From NCBI GenBank assembly GCA_026874595.1, contig CM049306.1:23547019-23611018 (forward strand): a stretch of 64,000 bases of DNA. The letters run 5' to 3'. Each line of letters opens with the position of its first letter. The first letter of the stretch is position 1. This document shows, piece after piece, positions 1 to 11,580 of this stretch. Made by a program: the position numbers and the translations under genes. The notes below the pieces were generated by a model. It did not search any database, was not told where the DNA came from, and saw nothing but the letters and a program-made list of their open reading frames with translations. This stretch comes from Sipunculus nudus (taxonomy: Eukaryota; Annelida; Sipuncula; Golfingiida; Sipunculidae).

Positions 1-917
1 GTATATACAATATCGACATGTTTTGTTGATCAGATGATAAATCTTAAATAAGTCTCTTCACTGTGTAAATAAAAGGCTGATATCTGTATTAATAAGGAAA
101 CTGCATACATATTTGTCCCCACCTACGGGTAAAAACCAAGTTTCCCAGTATAAGAATACACTTTTACTGGAATTAAAAAAAATGATAATTATTGCGAAAA
201 TAAAGCCTTCTTCAATAAAAAGTACTTTAGTGGAAAGCAAGTCGAAAGGTGAATGAGTAGTATTTAATAATAATCAAAGATCTTGTATATGCAAAGATTG
301 CTATTATAAATGATATAGACTCGTTCTCTTATAGGGCCCGTTTAATTATTAGGATCTTGTGCACATATTATTGATATAATTTAGTCAAATTATAATGGTT
401 TACTTTGTGCAGGTTATTAATGTAGTAAGACAGCGAAAATGGAACAATCGCGAAAAAAAATGAAAAGTGGGTATCGCGAAATTTTAACCCTGCGAATATG
501 AAGCCAACCATATTTTTGGGTTTAATTTGCTGCCAGGAACAAACCCGCCATGCACTGTCGTATACATAGTCAGAGCTACTTCGGGTTATTTTTGTGTCCC
601 TCATTTGTATTTAAAAGGTCCATCAGACGGAATGCTCGAAATGCAGCACGGCATGTGGTTTATTAATGAAGTCCGTTCCGAACAAGTAAATTGTGTGACG
701 TCATCAGGAAACAAGATAGAACTGCAAACCCCTATGATCCTTAGCAACAGACGCCCGAAGATTTATTTCGTTTTCTTTTTTTTTCTGTGTGCCTAACAGG
801 AAAGAACCATATAGCAACGACGTCGTCTGGTTCACCAAAAAATTGCTGTTCTTACAATATAAAAAAAAACAAATGAAAGCAGTTCTCGACATCTATATAC
901 GCCGGCTGATTGATATA

Positions 918-921
<4 letters not shown>
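1..921. other. AT-rich region, no gene seen
   Basis: Only short ORFs of up to about 90 codons occur. They overlap one another on both strands and have no recognisable domain or convincing splice context. The stretch shows no tandem repeat, tRNA-like box pair or obvious promoter. Confidence 0.6.

Positions 922-969
<48 letters not shown>
922..969. repeat. (TA)n microsatellite
   Basis: This is an uninterrupted alternating AT run of about 48 bp. Open frames across it encode only Tyr-Ile repeats and are artefacts of the dinucleotide. Confidence 0.97.
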
Positions 970-975
<6 letters not shown>

Positions 976-987
976 ATACTACATTCA

Positions 988-1100
988 TTCAGACGATGCT
1001 TTGGGGTATATGAAGCAGCTATGATGGACTTTTTGAATTATTCAAAAGGCGCCATCTGCTTTGCAGAACAGACGACAATAGATGATATCAAGAATATGGT
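988..1100 (+). repeat. Dispersed repeat, copy 1 (pair with 2700-2816)
   Basis: The segment shares a scattered but ordered set of matches with 2700-2816. These are a CAGACGA start, GATGAAGCA-like sequence, the block AAGGCGCCAT, and a CAGACGACA block about 25 bases further on. The two copies are in the same orientation and flank the 145-bp array. I do not recognise the element. Confidence 0.6.
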
Positions 1101-1393
1101 ATAATACATCATCGAAATGAATCAGAATTTCCATTCGTGTATGCATGTATGTTCAGGTATGCTCACATGCTATGCTGTCTTTGAGGACCGTGAAATAGAT
1201 CAGGAGTTAAAACTTGTTGCACACCATTTTAATTCGGATTGGATTTTTAAATAGGGTTGTTAATGTAAAGTAGCCTCCCTTTGGCAAGAACTCTCCTGTT
1301 TTATGATAATGTGTTCCTTATTAACAAGATGGAGAAAATAATATTATTCATTTTCAAGTCATTATCCCAAACACAATAGGGAACAAAAGCACC

Positions 1394-2205
1394 TGAAAAG
1401 GTACATAATACGCCGGTGCCACGAAAGTGTGGTGACCTCTGACCTCATTAAATTTGCGTGGATTTTGCTGGAAATCGAACTTAGGCGAGATATTTTATTT
1501 ATTAACATTTCTTTCGAGTTCAATCAAAATCCATCATATTCCTCGTGGCCTTGACCTTTGGCCCCGTGATCTCAAAACCGACAATATTCTTTATCTGTGG
1601 GTAGTGGAGCCATATGTGGAAGATGAAAGGTTTTGATCCAACATTTTGGCTGAAAATGGGTCCACAAGCTTCTTTAAGAAATGGGTCCCATGGCTTTGAC
1701 CTTTGACCCAGTGACCTCAAAATCGAAAAAGGATCTTCATTTGTGGGTGGGTGAGCCTTATGTGGAAGGAGAAAGGTTTTGCTCAAACATTTTGGCTTAA
1801 AATGGGTCCGCAAGCTTTTCAGGAAGTGGGTCCTATGGCCTGGATCTTTGACCCCGTGACCTCAAAATTGAAAGAATTCTTCATCTGTTGGTGAGTAAGC
1901 AATAAGTGCAAGATAAGAGGTTTTGGTCAAACGGTTTGGCTTAAAATGGGTCCACAAGCTTTTTCAGAAGTGGGTCGTGGCTTGACCTTTGACCCGTGAC
2001 CTCAAATCGATAGGGGTTTTTCATCTATGGGTGAGTGAGCCATATGTAAAGGATGAAAGATTTGGTCAAACGGTTTGGCGTAAAATTGGTCCACAAATCA
2101 ATTCCGGACGGACGGGTGGACAGACGGTCAGACAGACGGACGCACGAACGGGGGCGTCACTATATCCACTCCTGCAACTTCGTTATGAGGGAATAATAAT
2201 TAAGT
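1394..2205 (+). repeat. Tandem array of about 145-bp units, pearl/HINE-like non-autonomous element
   Basis: Four diverged units start near 1551, 1693, 1839 and 1980, a spacing of 141-146 bp. Each carries a TTGACCTTTGACCC-like block, TGACCTCAAAATCG, a GGTGAGCCATATGTG-like block and AAAATGGGTCC. The array ends in a tract of degenerate GACG repeats (2106-2152), followed by CGTCACTATATCC and a short AT-rich end. Tandem cores closed by such a tract are known in molluscan non-autonomous elements of the pearl/Helentron-associated type. The class assignment is inference because terminal structures were not proven. No protein is encoded. Confidence 0.75.
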
Positions 2206-2389
2206 GATCTGCTTCTTTATTTATGAACACCTCTATGTAAGACGTATTGAGGTTAGTTCCATGTCAATACAGGCATAATTTCGAATGAAAAAATACAGAA
2301 TTGAGAGTTTACGGATTAGAATGTTAAAATTTGACTGCATTGCGAAGTCTTGATGTAGGCTTAATGAAATAAATTTGTAATTAAAATAT

Positions 2390-2481
2390 CTATAAACAAA
2401 ACCTGAAGACATGCATAAAATAACTGAAAAAGGGATGGTCCAAAGCCCCTGAACCCCCCCCCCCCTCCCGATCCGCTTCTG
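2390..2481 (-). mobile_element. Remnant of the 188-bp hAT-like MITE
   Basis: Read on the minus strand from 2481, the sequence starts CAGAAGCGGATC, the same 5' terminus as the intact copies at 25899 and 38722. A G-rich run, GGACCATCCC and a TTTTTCAG block follow. The other end is not present. The C12 tract at 2454-2465 corresponds to an expanded G-run inside the element. Confidence 0.65.
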
Positions 2482-2699
2482 GTTAACAACAATGGAAACA
2501 GGGAACATAAGGGCAAAGTATAGGGTATCTTTATAAATCTAAAGGCCTGACAAATTGGTCTCGAGTCCTGCACCATTGATACATATACATAGGTGGAAAA
2601 ACTGCATTTTGAAGCAGTTTTCGCTATATAATTTTACAGACTGACACAAACGCACCTACACATATTATTATCATATTAATTACGTATACTTTACCACAC

Positions 2700-2816
2700 A
2701 AATGTCAGACGAAGCTCTTGGTAGATGAAGCAATCATTACGGATCTCGTCCGTTATTCAGAAGGCGCCATTTGCATTATAGCAGACGACACTCGATTATA
2801 TAAAGAAAAGCATGGC
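2700..2816 (+). repeat. Dispersed repeat, copy 2 (pair with 988-1100)
   Basis: This is the same-orientation partner of 988-1100. It has CAGACGAAGCTC, GATGAAGCAAT, the AAGGCGCCAT block and CAGACGACAC in the same order and similar spacing. Confidence 0.6.
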
Positions 2817-4514
2817 CCCCAAATCCCTCTGTGAATACCTCCTTTATGATAATGCTATACATTTGTCGAATTATCCTATTTCATATGGAAAGCAGTAACA
2901 CCAGACGTATCGCATTGCCTTTAGTGATACAAAAAGAATGTCATCTACAATTAATTTGCATTGAAGTATCTTGATAGACCCTCACAGTTTGAAAGGTTCT
3001 ATGTGCTATATTGATTAGGAAAACGACCTACAACACGTTCTTTGTGCCATACCAAAAATCATTTGTATTGTTTATATCGATTCTTCCAGAGTCATTTAAT
3101 ACAGTGCTCGACATTTTCAGAGCCATCGATAATCATTTAATCATTTTGGGCCTTGTCAGATCGATAATCATGTTTGTGCTTGTCAGAACCACCGATAATC
3201 ACGTCGATAATCTTTGTCAGAGGCATCTACATTCGCATCGTCATCTTTGTTCGGTCGATACTTTGATACATCGGTATATCGTTTTAAGATTTCCATTTTA
3301 CTTGAGCTGCCTTAAGAAATCCTCCGATATATCATACGAAGCTTAAAGTGTAATGCAGTACCTCAACCACGAAATACTATATATCAGCACATTTATAAGG
3401 ATCCATGAATATTCATCGGTGCCACTTTGTAAAGGTAGAGAGTTTATCTGACCGACCTGGGCATACTCTCACAAGGGTGTGTGGAGTGCTCAGATGGGTA
3501 CAGCGCTATAGAAATGGCCATTAAGTCCTACTTAATGGATTTAGATGTTTTATCAACACGTTCTCGAGGGCTCTTACCAAGAGAGTCCTTGTGAGAAGTG
3601 TTTGACCAGCAAGATCGCCAAAACTTTACACTTGAGAAAGCAACTCTTTCAGGGTACAGCCTACAAAATCTTGTAGGTGATAGGTCGAGCAGTTCAATCA
3701 GCACAATCAGCGATGTGTTCAGGATTCTAACAGCTACCACACATAGCTGTTATTTTAAAACAACTTTTCCAATTATAAAAATAAGTCGTTCAGACCGATA
3801 GTATGAAATAATTCAAGTAACAAGTGATTAAAACACCCCCTTTTTGCAAGAGTCAGTATAATGTAGTATTACTGAAATGTTTGTCAATTTGCGACTTATA
3901 TAAATAAGTATAAAATATAAAATCAGAATAAACTGTCAAGTGAAAGTACTCTTTTCGACAGTCAGCATCATGTGGTACGGATCAACAAGTAAATCAAATA
4001 AAAAATTCGAATAGTTAACAAAAGAAGTCAGGATGAACTTCCAAGGTCAGTTTGGAAAGTATGTGCAAGAGGTGCAGTTGTGAGTATATAACATCAACAC
4101 GTAAGCCGTTGCAGCGATTTCAAATTACAACCTCTTCAGTTAACCGGTGGCTAATTTGATATCGATTTCAAACTACCCACTGCGATATCAGATTACCCCT
4201 AAAACAGTAGTTTCTTCATTTTATTTACTTAAAATTCATATAATTTCTTTCTTCTTGATTTCCCAAATTAGTTTCAATCTTTGTACATCTTATACTCACA
4301 GGTAATGCATCATGCAGTTTGGCTCACAGTCCATGAAAATAATATTAGAATATTATTAACATTTTGTGACAATTTTATTTCATATATTGATTACATAATT
4401 TAAATTTCTTATCTTTCATATGGTTATTTGACACACTTTATCATAAGTTAAAATCACCATTTAGTAAAAGCAGTTAGGGCTAATCCGAACAGTAAAAATC
4501 CGGGGTAACCTGAA
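2817..4514. other. No gene recognised
   Basis: The interval is AT-rich and single-copy-like. The longest open frame (3011-3346, plus) is hydrophobic, has no domain I recognise and no splice or promoter support. Overlapping opposite-strand frames at 3528-3801 are equally unsupported. Confidence 0.6.
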
Positions 4515-4674
4515 GGGGGGGGGGGTTACCTTTAGTCTTTACACCAGCCCGACATGAATGCTCGGTTCCCACAGTCCGTATTTAATAGGGCTGTAACTAA
4601 ACATTATCTAATGATACGATACGTACGGCGATCCTTCACCTACGATACGGTACACGATACGGTACACGATACGA
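4515..4674. repeat. G11 run and short 12-bp tandem repeat
   Basis: An 11-base G run occupies 4515-4525. At 4644-4674 the unit GATACGGTACAC occurs twice, followed by half a unit. Open frames on both strands here only translate the repeat. Confidence 0.85.
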
Positions 4675-5644
4675 TATATATACGTAGTATCAGGGTTCAA
4701 AACCAGAACCATTGCTCTAGTTTGTTCATGTTTGCAATGCCGTTGTTTCCACACATCTTGAATTATGAATAGTGAAACAGCCTCTACAAATTGTTCAATC
4801 GTGCAGTTAGCCATTCCAATATACATTTAGAAAGGAAGCCCGTCCTCTTCTCGGGCAGCTATCAAAAGCGCAGCAGATGTATTACGTAGACAGATGTAAA
4901 TCCATGTAAACAGACTACAACACCACCAAATAAGATATATACTAGACATAGTCCTTTTGCAATTAGTCATCCATGGAATAAGTAACATGAAATTTTAGAT
5001 ATTGACACAATCACAAGAAAAAAACTGTTAGTCGTCGACTCGTCGTAGATGAAAATCAGTCAATAAAGCAGAGTTATCACTATATAAATGGAACAATTTA
5101 TTACCCTTTTTGGCCATAGAGTGAACTCAGATGACTGATTCCTTTGACAGCAGAACGATATTTATGATATTTTATACAGCCATTGATTAGTCAATTAATT
5201 GTTTTCAGGCCTTTTATAAGCGCTCTACTAATACTGCACTGCAGAACAGAGCAGTAAACAGTGAAAACCCGGAACAGCCTAAAATGGTAATGTTAAGTCT
5301 TTTTGTTAATGTCAAGTGCATATTTTTAAGAAGAGTAATTCTGAGATGTGTCATTTGACACGAACAAGACAAACCTGTCATACTTTCATTTGAATTGTAT
5401 CGTGGGTTGATTATTTAAGCCTCTCTCCGTAAGAAGGGAAGGTTTATAGGATTGATGAGTTTATTTATTTATTAACATTAGGGTCAACAGGTTTTGTAGG
5501 CGGGCATCGCCCAACAACATCGATTTTTTTTTTCAAATATGCCTGGTTTTGAAAAGCTGACCGTTAGGCACAATATTAATCAATGGCTGGTGAAAGCTTT
5601 GACATTTACTATTGACCTTAGCTGATTCCCAATTATCGTCAAGT
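4675..5644. other. No gene recognised
   Basis: This is AT-rich sequence without ORFs longer than about 70 codons and without a repeat that recurs in the window. Confidence 0.6.
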
Positions 5645-5663
5645 GGGGCGGGGGGGGGGGGGG
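5645..5663. repeat. Long poly(G) tract
   Basis: Four G, one C, then fourteen consecutive G residues. It is one of at least 19 G or C runs of ten or more bases in the window. Confidence 0.97.
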
Positions 5664-5689
5664 CTTCAAGTGATCGCTCCCATATACAT

Positions 5690-5855
5690 TTAGTTAATTA
5701 TACTTTAAGAATTTTTTTTGGTTGAAGTAACCGCCTCCATTTTTTAATGCTTGCTTAACTAAAAATCTCACCGCCTCGATCTCCAATGATCTCCCGGCTT
5801 TGAGTCCTGCGCTCTACCCCTGAGCCACAGAAGCCGGTCTTAGTTAATTATACTT
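5690..5855 (-). mobile_element. Short tRNA-derived SINE with perfect target-site duplication
   Basis: A tRNA-like head lies on the minus strand and reads inward from 5839. It contains the A-box-like TGGCTCAGGGGTAGAG and is near-identical over about 70 bases to the heads of the full-length elements at 52354 and 15691. The B-box region is degraded here. The body is only about 134 bp and ends in an A-rich tail (AAAAAAAATTCTT). The 16-bp sequence TTAGTTAATTATACTT lies directly outside both ends (5690-5705 and 5840-5855), the signature of LINE-machinery retroposition. The central and 3' parts of the long copies are missing, so this is either a truncated copy or a short subfamily. Confidence 0.9.
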
Positions 5856-7671
5856 ATGATTGAATGATTTTGAATCGATACCAGCTCCCATGTTTGTACA
5901 CATCACGTCATTTCTGCGATACGTCTGCCATAGCGATATGTATGTGTAGATACTGCTCAAACCATACATTTACCGTGGATTCTGAGACCCATCAGCGATA
6001 CGTTCAGAAATTTAAAACAAGTTCTAATTTATACGTCTGTGTTTCAAGTTTACTATTACCAGGATCCTGGTAAAACGTTTGCTACGTAAAAGCCCAGAAA
6101 TATATAAAACCAAGCGTAGGGAAATGTGGGTCTCGATTCACTCTTCGGAAAAAAAACGAAAGCGGCTCCAATAAGTAGACAACTGAGCGCAGAGCAATTT
6201 TCACCCTTTAGGAAATATATATTTAAAGTTTCCCCTAATAATAGTGTATAACTTTGAGCCTCAACAAACAAATTGCCCACTCTCGCGATGGTAAAAAGTC
6301 TTCAGAGAAAATGTAATACGTAATCAAGATTACCTCCACATACCTCCACAAAATTATCTTCAAATTTATTTAATCACATTTTAGTAACACACGTACAAAC
6401 CAACCTGTATACCAGCGGCGGAGAAAAACACACCTCCGCCACCTGGCGACGATACAGTACTTGAATCATTAAGAAATTAACGGAGCGTTTTCAGCTCACC
6501 ATGCAAATCTAGTAAATCCACAATGCCGTTAATTTAAGTCATGATTGGTGGTGCGAATCACGTACATTAAATTGATTACGGGCACAAATTGCAAGCAACG
6601 CTGACTTCCTCTCAATACAATTAACACGTTGTAATTAAATTAAACCCTAGGTACATTTTTAAAGCAAAATCATTTTCGATTGATTGAGCTGGCTTTCCTT
6701 ATTTAATTTTTTCCTGCTGAAATGCAGAGTGCTTCATGCAGAATATTAAAATGCTTATATGATGAGGCTATACCGCAGCGGCCCCGAGAACTATTGCTTT
6801 CCCCAAGTAAGAAATTGTCCATACAGCACACCGCCACGACTGTAAAATCACCGTTTTATCACCGTTCAAACAGACCGAAAAGCTGGGGCAAAACCAGTGG
6901 ATTTTTGGACAACGTTATTTATGTATTTGTATTTCTGTATGGATTTTCCTTATGTCGTAGGATTCCAAAGGCTAGAGGGCACTGGTGAATCTTTTCCGAG
7001 GGCATTTTGTTGTATCCACCGAGGGTTTAGCTTTGTCCTCATTCACTATCCAGAGCGACTCCTGGCCTTGCGGAGCTCCCACCACAGATTCATCAAAACT
7101 CCAAGTTTTGCTAATATTTCAAATGCACCAGAACGCGGAGGAATTATTTACTATCTTCAGAGACCAGGAGCTAATTGGCCATCAAGGGAGTGCTAGCTCT
7201 CCGATAAAACATCCTACAAATTTTTTATACACGATTTGAACATTAATCATTGGCATCTGCTTCGCTGTGACTTTGGCCACGGGGACTTAATCATAGGATC
7301 ACCTCATCTTGTGACGTCATAGTCTTCTCCGCTAAATGACCATGAGTAATATAAAGGTAATTATAACAACACAATAAGGCAATTACCGCAACGAGGCCAA
7401 TTAGCCGGGTTTGCAGAGTGAGCTTTAGTTTCCGGCGTACAGGTTTACATTGAGAACAGATAACACTTAATTGGATGATCGTATTCCGGCCAGTAAGTGC
7501 CCTCTTTCATCGACGAGGCAGATGCACTGTGATACATTTACTAGGATTTTATGTGTATTATGATGTAATCGGAGACTTATTAAAATACAGGCCTGTATTT
7601 GCTGAAGGATATTACTCAGCAACTGATTGAGTGAAACAGTAGTCATACCACACATACCAACCTTACGTCGT
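5856..7671. other. No secure gene; weak overlapping ORFs at 6722-7239
   Basis: Three overlapping plus-strand frames of 84-99 codons lie at 6722-7239 in a locally less AT-rich stretch. The frame at 6985-7239 is the most protein-like by composition but has no domain I know and starts without an ATG. I leave it unassigned. Confidence 0.5.
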
Positions 7672-7866
7672 CAGAAGCGCATCCAGGAGAGGGGTCCATG
7701 CAGGGGGTCCGGTCCTTCCCATTTTCGGCCACCGCAACCTTTTTAAGGGGTTCAAACCATATTTGCGGCCTGGACCCCCTTTTCCGTACCAGGGACCTTT
7801 AATCAGGTTTTGTAATTAGTTTTCCTAGATTGAGTCCCTCCTTTTCCTAAATTCTGGATCCGCCAG
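7672..7866 (+). mobile_element. hAT-like MITE, degenerate copy
   Basis: It starts CAGAAGCGCATCCAGG and ends near TCTGGATCCGCCAG, and internally it aligns with the 188-bp elements at 25899 and 38722 (CCACCGCAACC, GGCCTGGACCCCC, TTTTCCTAAATTCTGG). The right terminus is worn. The flanks GTCGT and GTCAT could be a mutated 5-bp target duplication, but this is not certain. Confidence 0.8.
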
Positions 7867-9600
7867 TCATCGAACATTCATAAGTTAGACCCATGGACAA
7901 AACCCTATGTTACAAGTGTTAAGCAAGAATGTCACTCAAAAGAACGCATATATATCCGCAAAGGTAAAAAAAGGAACCTTACTTGACTAGAGGAAACAAC
8001 TTCCATATACAAATTATAAATATAACGGTAGCACTCACAGAGACGCATACACAAATGTTTTCGACAAGATTCGTTTCTGGCATGTCTTACCTAATTAGAA
8101 TGTTACTGTGTAATGAAAAGGAATTATGATCCTTTTATTCTAAAACCTCCTCTAGTTTCGTTGATGGTGTTAAGAGCCTTTGACCACAAGGTTACCACAA
8201 GGTAACAGACAATACGTGATACAGGACAGATTTTGATATATATATGTAGGTATTACATAGGTGATAATAACTGATATAAAACAGGGTTTGTTATATATAC
8301 GTTTTTCACAGCTGCTACTCTGGACTAGTACAGGGGATTGTGCCCAAAATACAATTAACTCAAGCTGTGGCCACGGCTTAAGTAGATGTCAAGCAGAAAA
8401 AAACAGCAAAAAGAGAGAAAAAAAAAGAAAAACCGCCAATACTTGTTGAGTGAATAATTCAAAAACAGACACGCCATTGTCGCTATAGTCGCACAGTATT
8501 AGCTTTAGTGGCGATAGACTCTACTAAAAGTCGGCATCAGGCAAAACACGCCATAGGAGACTGTAGTTTTAGTTTCTGTCATTACTTGGTAACATTCTTT
8601 TACAGTAGGCCGCGTTTCTGTGAGTGGGGTATTGGCGTCAGGCACGCGATCGGACTATTCCGAAAGAGCGGCATGCTATTATTGATGGCGACCGCGGAGT
8701 GATACGTTTTCCCAGTCGTCCTTGGTGTTCACAAGCTATTTCGTTTCAACCGGCAAATCGTGTATATATAACGAATCGAACCATGTTGATATTGCACTTA
8801 TCTGGGAAATATTCCAAGAAATGCTGTTACATGCCACGCACAAAATGAGTTTATATTTAATATTAAAGTTTACTTTCAAAGGAATTTTTTAATATTTTGC
8901 CTTACCGGCGTTCCTTCCGTTGTTAACAAATGATACTTGACAAAATGTATAGCAAGAAGAATGGGAAGTAGTATACACGAACAATAAAGCATGTCCTTAT
9001 CTCGGCCTCTATATCGCTCAGCACGGAAGATTTGTGAGCTAATATATTTAATATATAAAAAAGCTTGTTTATTTAATAAATGTATGTGTCTTTATAATTT
9101 TTTCAGTGCTTAAGTTCATTGGTTACATGCAAGGAAACCGGTAGTTATTACCATAGCAACGAGTAAATCTAACACTATAACAGGTCGAGCCAGACGCATC
9201 AATACGTACGTCATTCCAAAAGTGTAACATTCCGATACCTGTAGTCTGACAATGTCAAAGGAACTCGGAATCTGCTTTCAAAATAAGCAGACACAAAAGT
9301 AAATGGCATAAAAAAAAACATTTAAACATATATATGCTCTTTAATGCACATACATAAAATTATATTTAATATTCTAAAATATAATTACCTTAATAGGGCG
9401 CAGATAAATGGGTTTTGAAACAAATGACTCACCTTTGCCATATCTGTGTTGTTGACGTATATATGGTCGTTATATATGGACGTATATACAATTTAGTTAT
9501 GCCAATTACATTCACGAGTTTTAGAATGCTCAATATTCTCAATCGTCAGCTGACCTGCATACAGATTTAGTTGGCAGTGAATGCTCGCAAGCGGTCTGCT
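7867..9600. other. No gene recognised
   Basis: AT-rich sequence. Short frames at 8261-8848 contain A-rich and low-complexity parts and lack splice or domain support. Confidence 0.6.
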
Positions 9601-9653
9601 TGCCTCGTTTTAAATCCTTCGACTGTCATGCGCGTGGCAGATAGTTCAATCCG

Positions 9654-9660
9654 TATAAAA
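9654..9660 (+). promoter_or_regulatory. Candidate TATA box upstream of a possible first exon
   Basis: The sequence CCGTATAAAATAC sits at the start of a less AT-rich stretch (about 9600-9910) embedded in AT-rich DNA. Transcription starting about 30 bases downstream would give a leader running to an ATG at 9865 and a possible splice donor ATGAAG|GTTTGT near 9909. No downstream exon was identified, so this is a hypothesis from sequence signals only. Confidence 0.3.
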
Positions 9661-9910
9661 TACTCCAGCCCGCCACTTCTCAAGAGCGTTGTGCTCAGTA
9701 TAGCTGCCAGTTCTGTACAAGGCAGCTAGCTAGCTTGCTGTAACAGCCAGCCAAGAGGTACACCAGCCTTGCACTAGGTATTCCACTGGGCAAGTTTGAA
9801 AATTTACCAGCAACCGGCTATCAATCGAAGCGGGAAAGCCAGTTGAAAAAAAGGCCCGACGTTCATGACTGGCCGGCAGGAGGGATTCCTACACGTACAC
9901 ATGAAGGTTT

Positions 9911-10648
9911 GTTCGACTGATTTCCCGAGAGAAGTCAAGAAACTTCATTCTGCATCTTGTAGAAGCTGTGCAGCTCGAGATTACAGCCTCCAGTCATTAT
10001 CAAAACTGATTGTTCTTCACTTACTAAGCCTGTTTTTTCTGTCTCACCCAACATTTGTAATTAAATATTTACACGCTACTGTAAATCATTTTGGCGAGGC
10101 CTCGTAACGTCCATTGTAAACACAGGTTAGGTCTTCACTACTGATACAGTGACAAAGGAGAGAAATTTGACTTGTTGCTCCTGAAAATCACATTGGTTTA
10201 AGGTTGAATATCTTCAATTACGGTAATCGATTGGTTATCAATATTATCGACAGAAATGAATATGCCATGGACCGACACCACCAATCGCTTTATTACCCAA
10301 AATGTTCAGCCCTTATCTATCTCAGACCCTGGCGTTCCATGATTTAGTGGACATTTTCTTCGCGATACTGAATTTCGATACTCTGCAATAATCGATACTC
10401 GATGCTCTTTTATCGGGATTCCAGGAACTGTTAATGGGTTCTTTTGAGAAATCCTATACTAATAGTAAAACAAACCAACAAACAAGAAACAAACTAGCAA
10501 TAGAAAGGAACAAAAAATAGACAACCAGACTAACGCCGTAGAGCGTAAAAAACATGAGTGAAAACATTACCTTCTTGGCGGATGCTAAAATCTGAGTATT
10601 TTCTTTTACCCTTCTTGTGGTCGCCACTTACATTGCATTCAATAGTAC
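9911..10648. other. No gene recognised
   Basis: No supported ORF, RNA gene or recurrent repeat is visible. Confidence 0.6.
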
Positions 10649-10706
10649 TGACCCGCCAAACTAGCGACACCTATCGGTGACCCGCCAAACTAGCGACACC
10701 TATCGG
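10649..10706 (+). repeat. 29-bp direct tandem duplication
   Basis: The unit beginning TGACCCGCCAAACTAGCGAC is present twice in immediate succession without a difference. A related string (CCCGCTAGCGACACCTGTTGG) recurs near 27020 inside a dispersed repeat. Confidence 0.95.
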
Positions 10707-11104
10707 TGACGACAGTCGCTGAACGTCGTGGTCTGGTACATCGGCAAACAGAGGTCATAATTGCTCATATCTTACAAATAAAAATTAAAAGCTACCATAT
10801 CTTTAACGTCGAGGTCAGTGTCGTACCTTATAGGATGTAATTGATTTCACTTGACTCATTTGAGCGGGTAAGAACATTCACAAAGTACAAAGTCTATGAA
10901 TTTGACAATACCTTTAACCCAACAGCATTTTTAGCATGATGTTAGTAGGAATGAATAACTTTCACAGAAAGTGGGACCTCGGGATGACTATCTATCAAAC
11001 TATAGACAGGGAGGCATTTGAGGATCGATGTGTCTGCCGAGGCTAGATTTTCTCTGACAAAATCGATGTAAGAATAAATCAGTTATTTAGTCCAGTCCAC
11101 ACCA

Positions 11105-11190
11105 TCCGGGTCCGAGTGCAAGTCCGAGTCCAGGTCACTTGAGTCCAAGTCCGAGTCGATGAGGTTCGAGTCCAAGTCGGAGTCCGATCC
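11105..11190 (+). repeat. Degenerate GAGTCC/AAGTCC minisatellite, left block
   Basis: Hexamer variants (GAGTCC, AAGTCC, GAGTGC, GAGTCG) alternate as roughly 12-bp units. A matching block lies at 11480-11580, on the other side of the (TA)n tract. Confidence 0.8.
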
Positions 11191-11299
11191 AATACAAATA
11201 TCCTTAAAGTGTAATATAAAATTGATTTTCAGATTAGTTCACACATGCTTTTGTAATGATGGTAAATTACATTTATAGCTCGTGATGCTGAGCAAAGCT

Positions 11300-11301
<2 letters not shown>

Positions 11302-11359
<58 letters not shown>
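11302..11359. repeat. (TA)n microsatellite
   Basis: A perfect alternating AT run of about 58 bp between the two GAGTCC-type blocks. Confidence 0.97.
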
Positions 11360-11362
<3 letters not shown>

Positions 11363-11479
11363 TTTTGTAATATTTTGTAAGTAGTTCGCACATGTACATA
11401 AGTCTTTATAATAAGTGACACATTTTTGTTTCTATTGGACTCGAAATGAACTCGGCCTTATATATCGCGTCGTTACCTC

Positions 11480-11580
11480 CGATTCCGAGTTCAAGCCCGA
11501 GTCCAGGACTCTCGAGCCCAAGTCAGAGACCGAGTCCATAAAACAGTGGACTAACTCGAGTCCGGAATCGAGTCCTACAT
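11480..11580 (+). repeat. Degenerate GAGTCC-type minisatellite, right block
   Basis: It contains CCGAGTTCAAGCCCGAGTCC, GAGCCCAAGTCAGAGACCGAG and further GAGTCC variants, in the same phase style as 11105-11190. About 290 bp of unrelated AT-rich DNA, including the (TA)n tract, separates the blocks. Confidence 0.8.
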
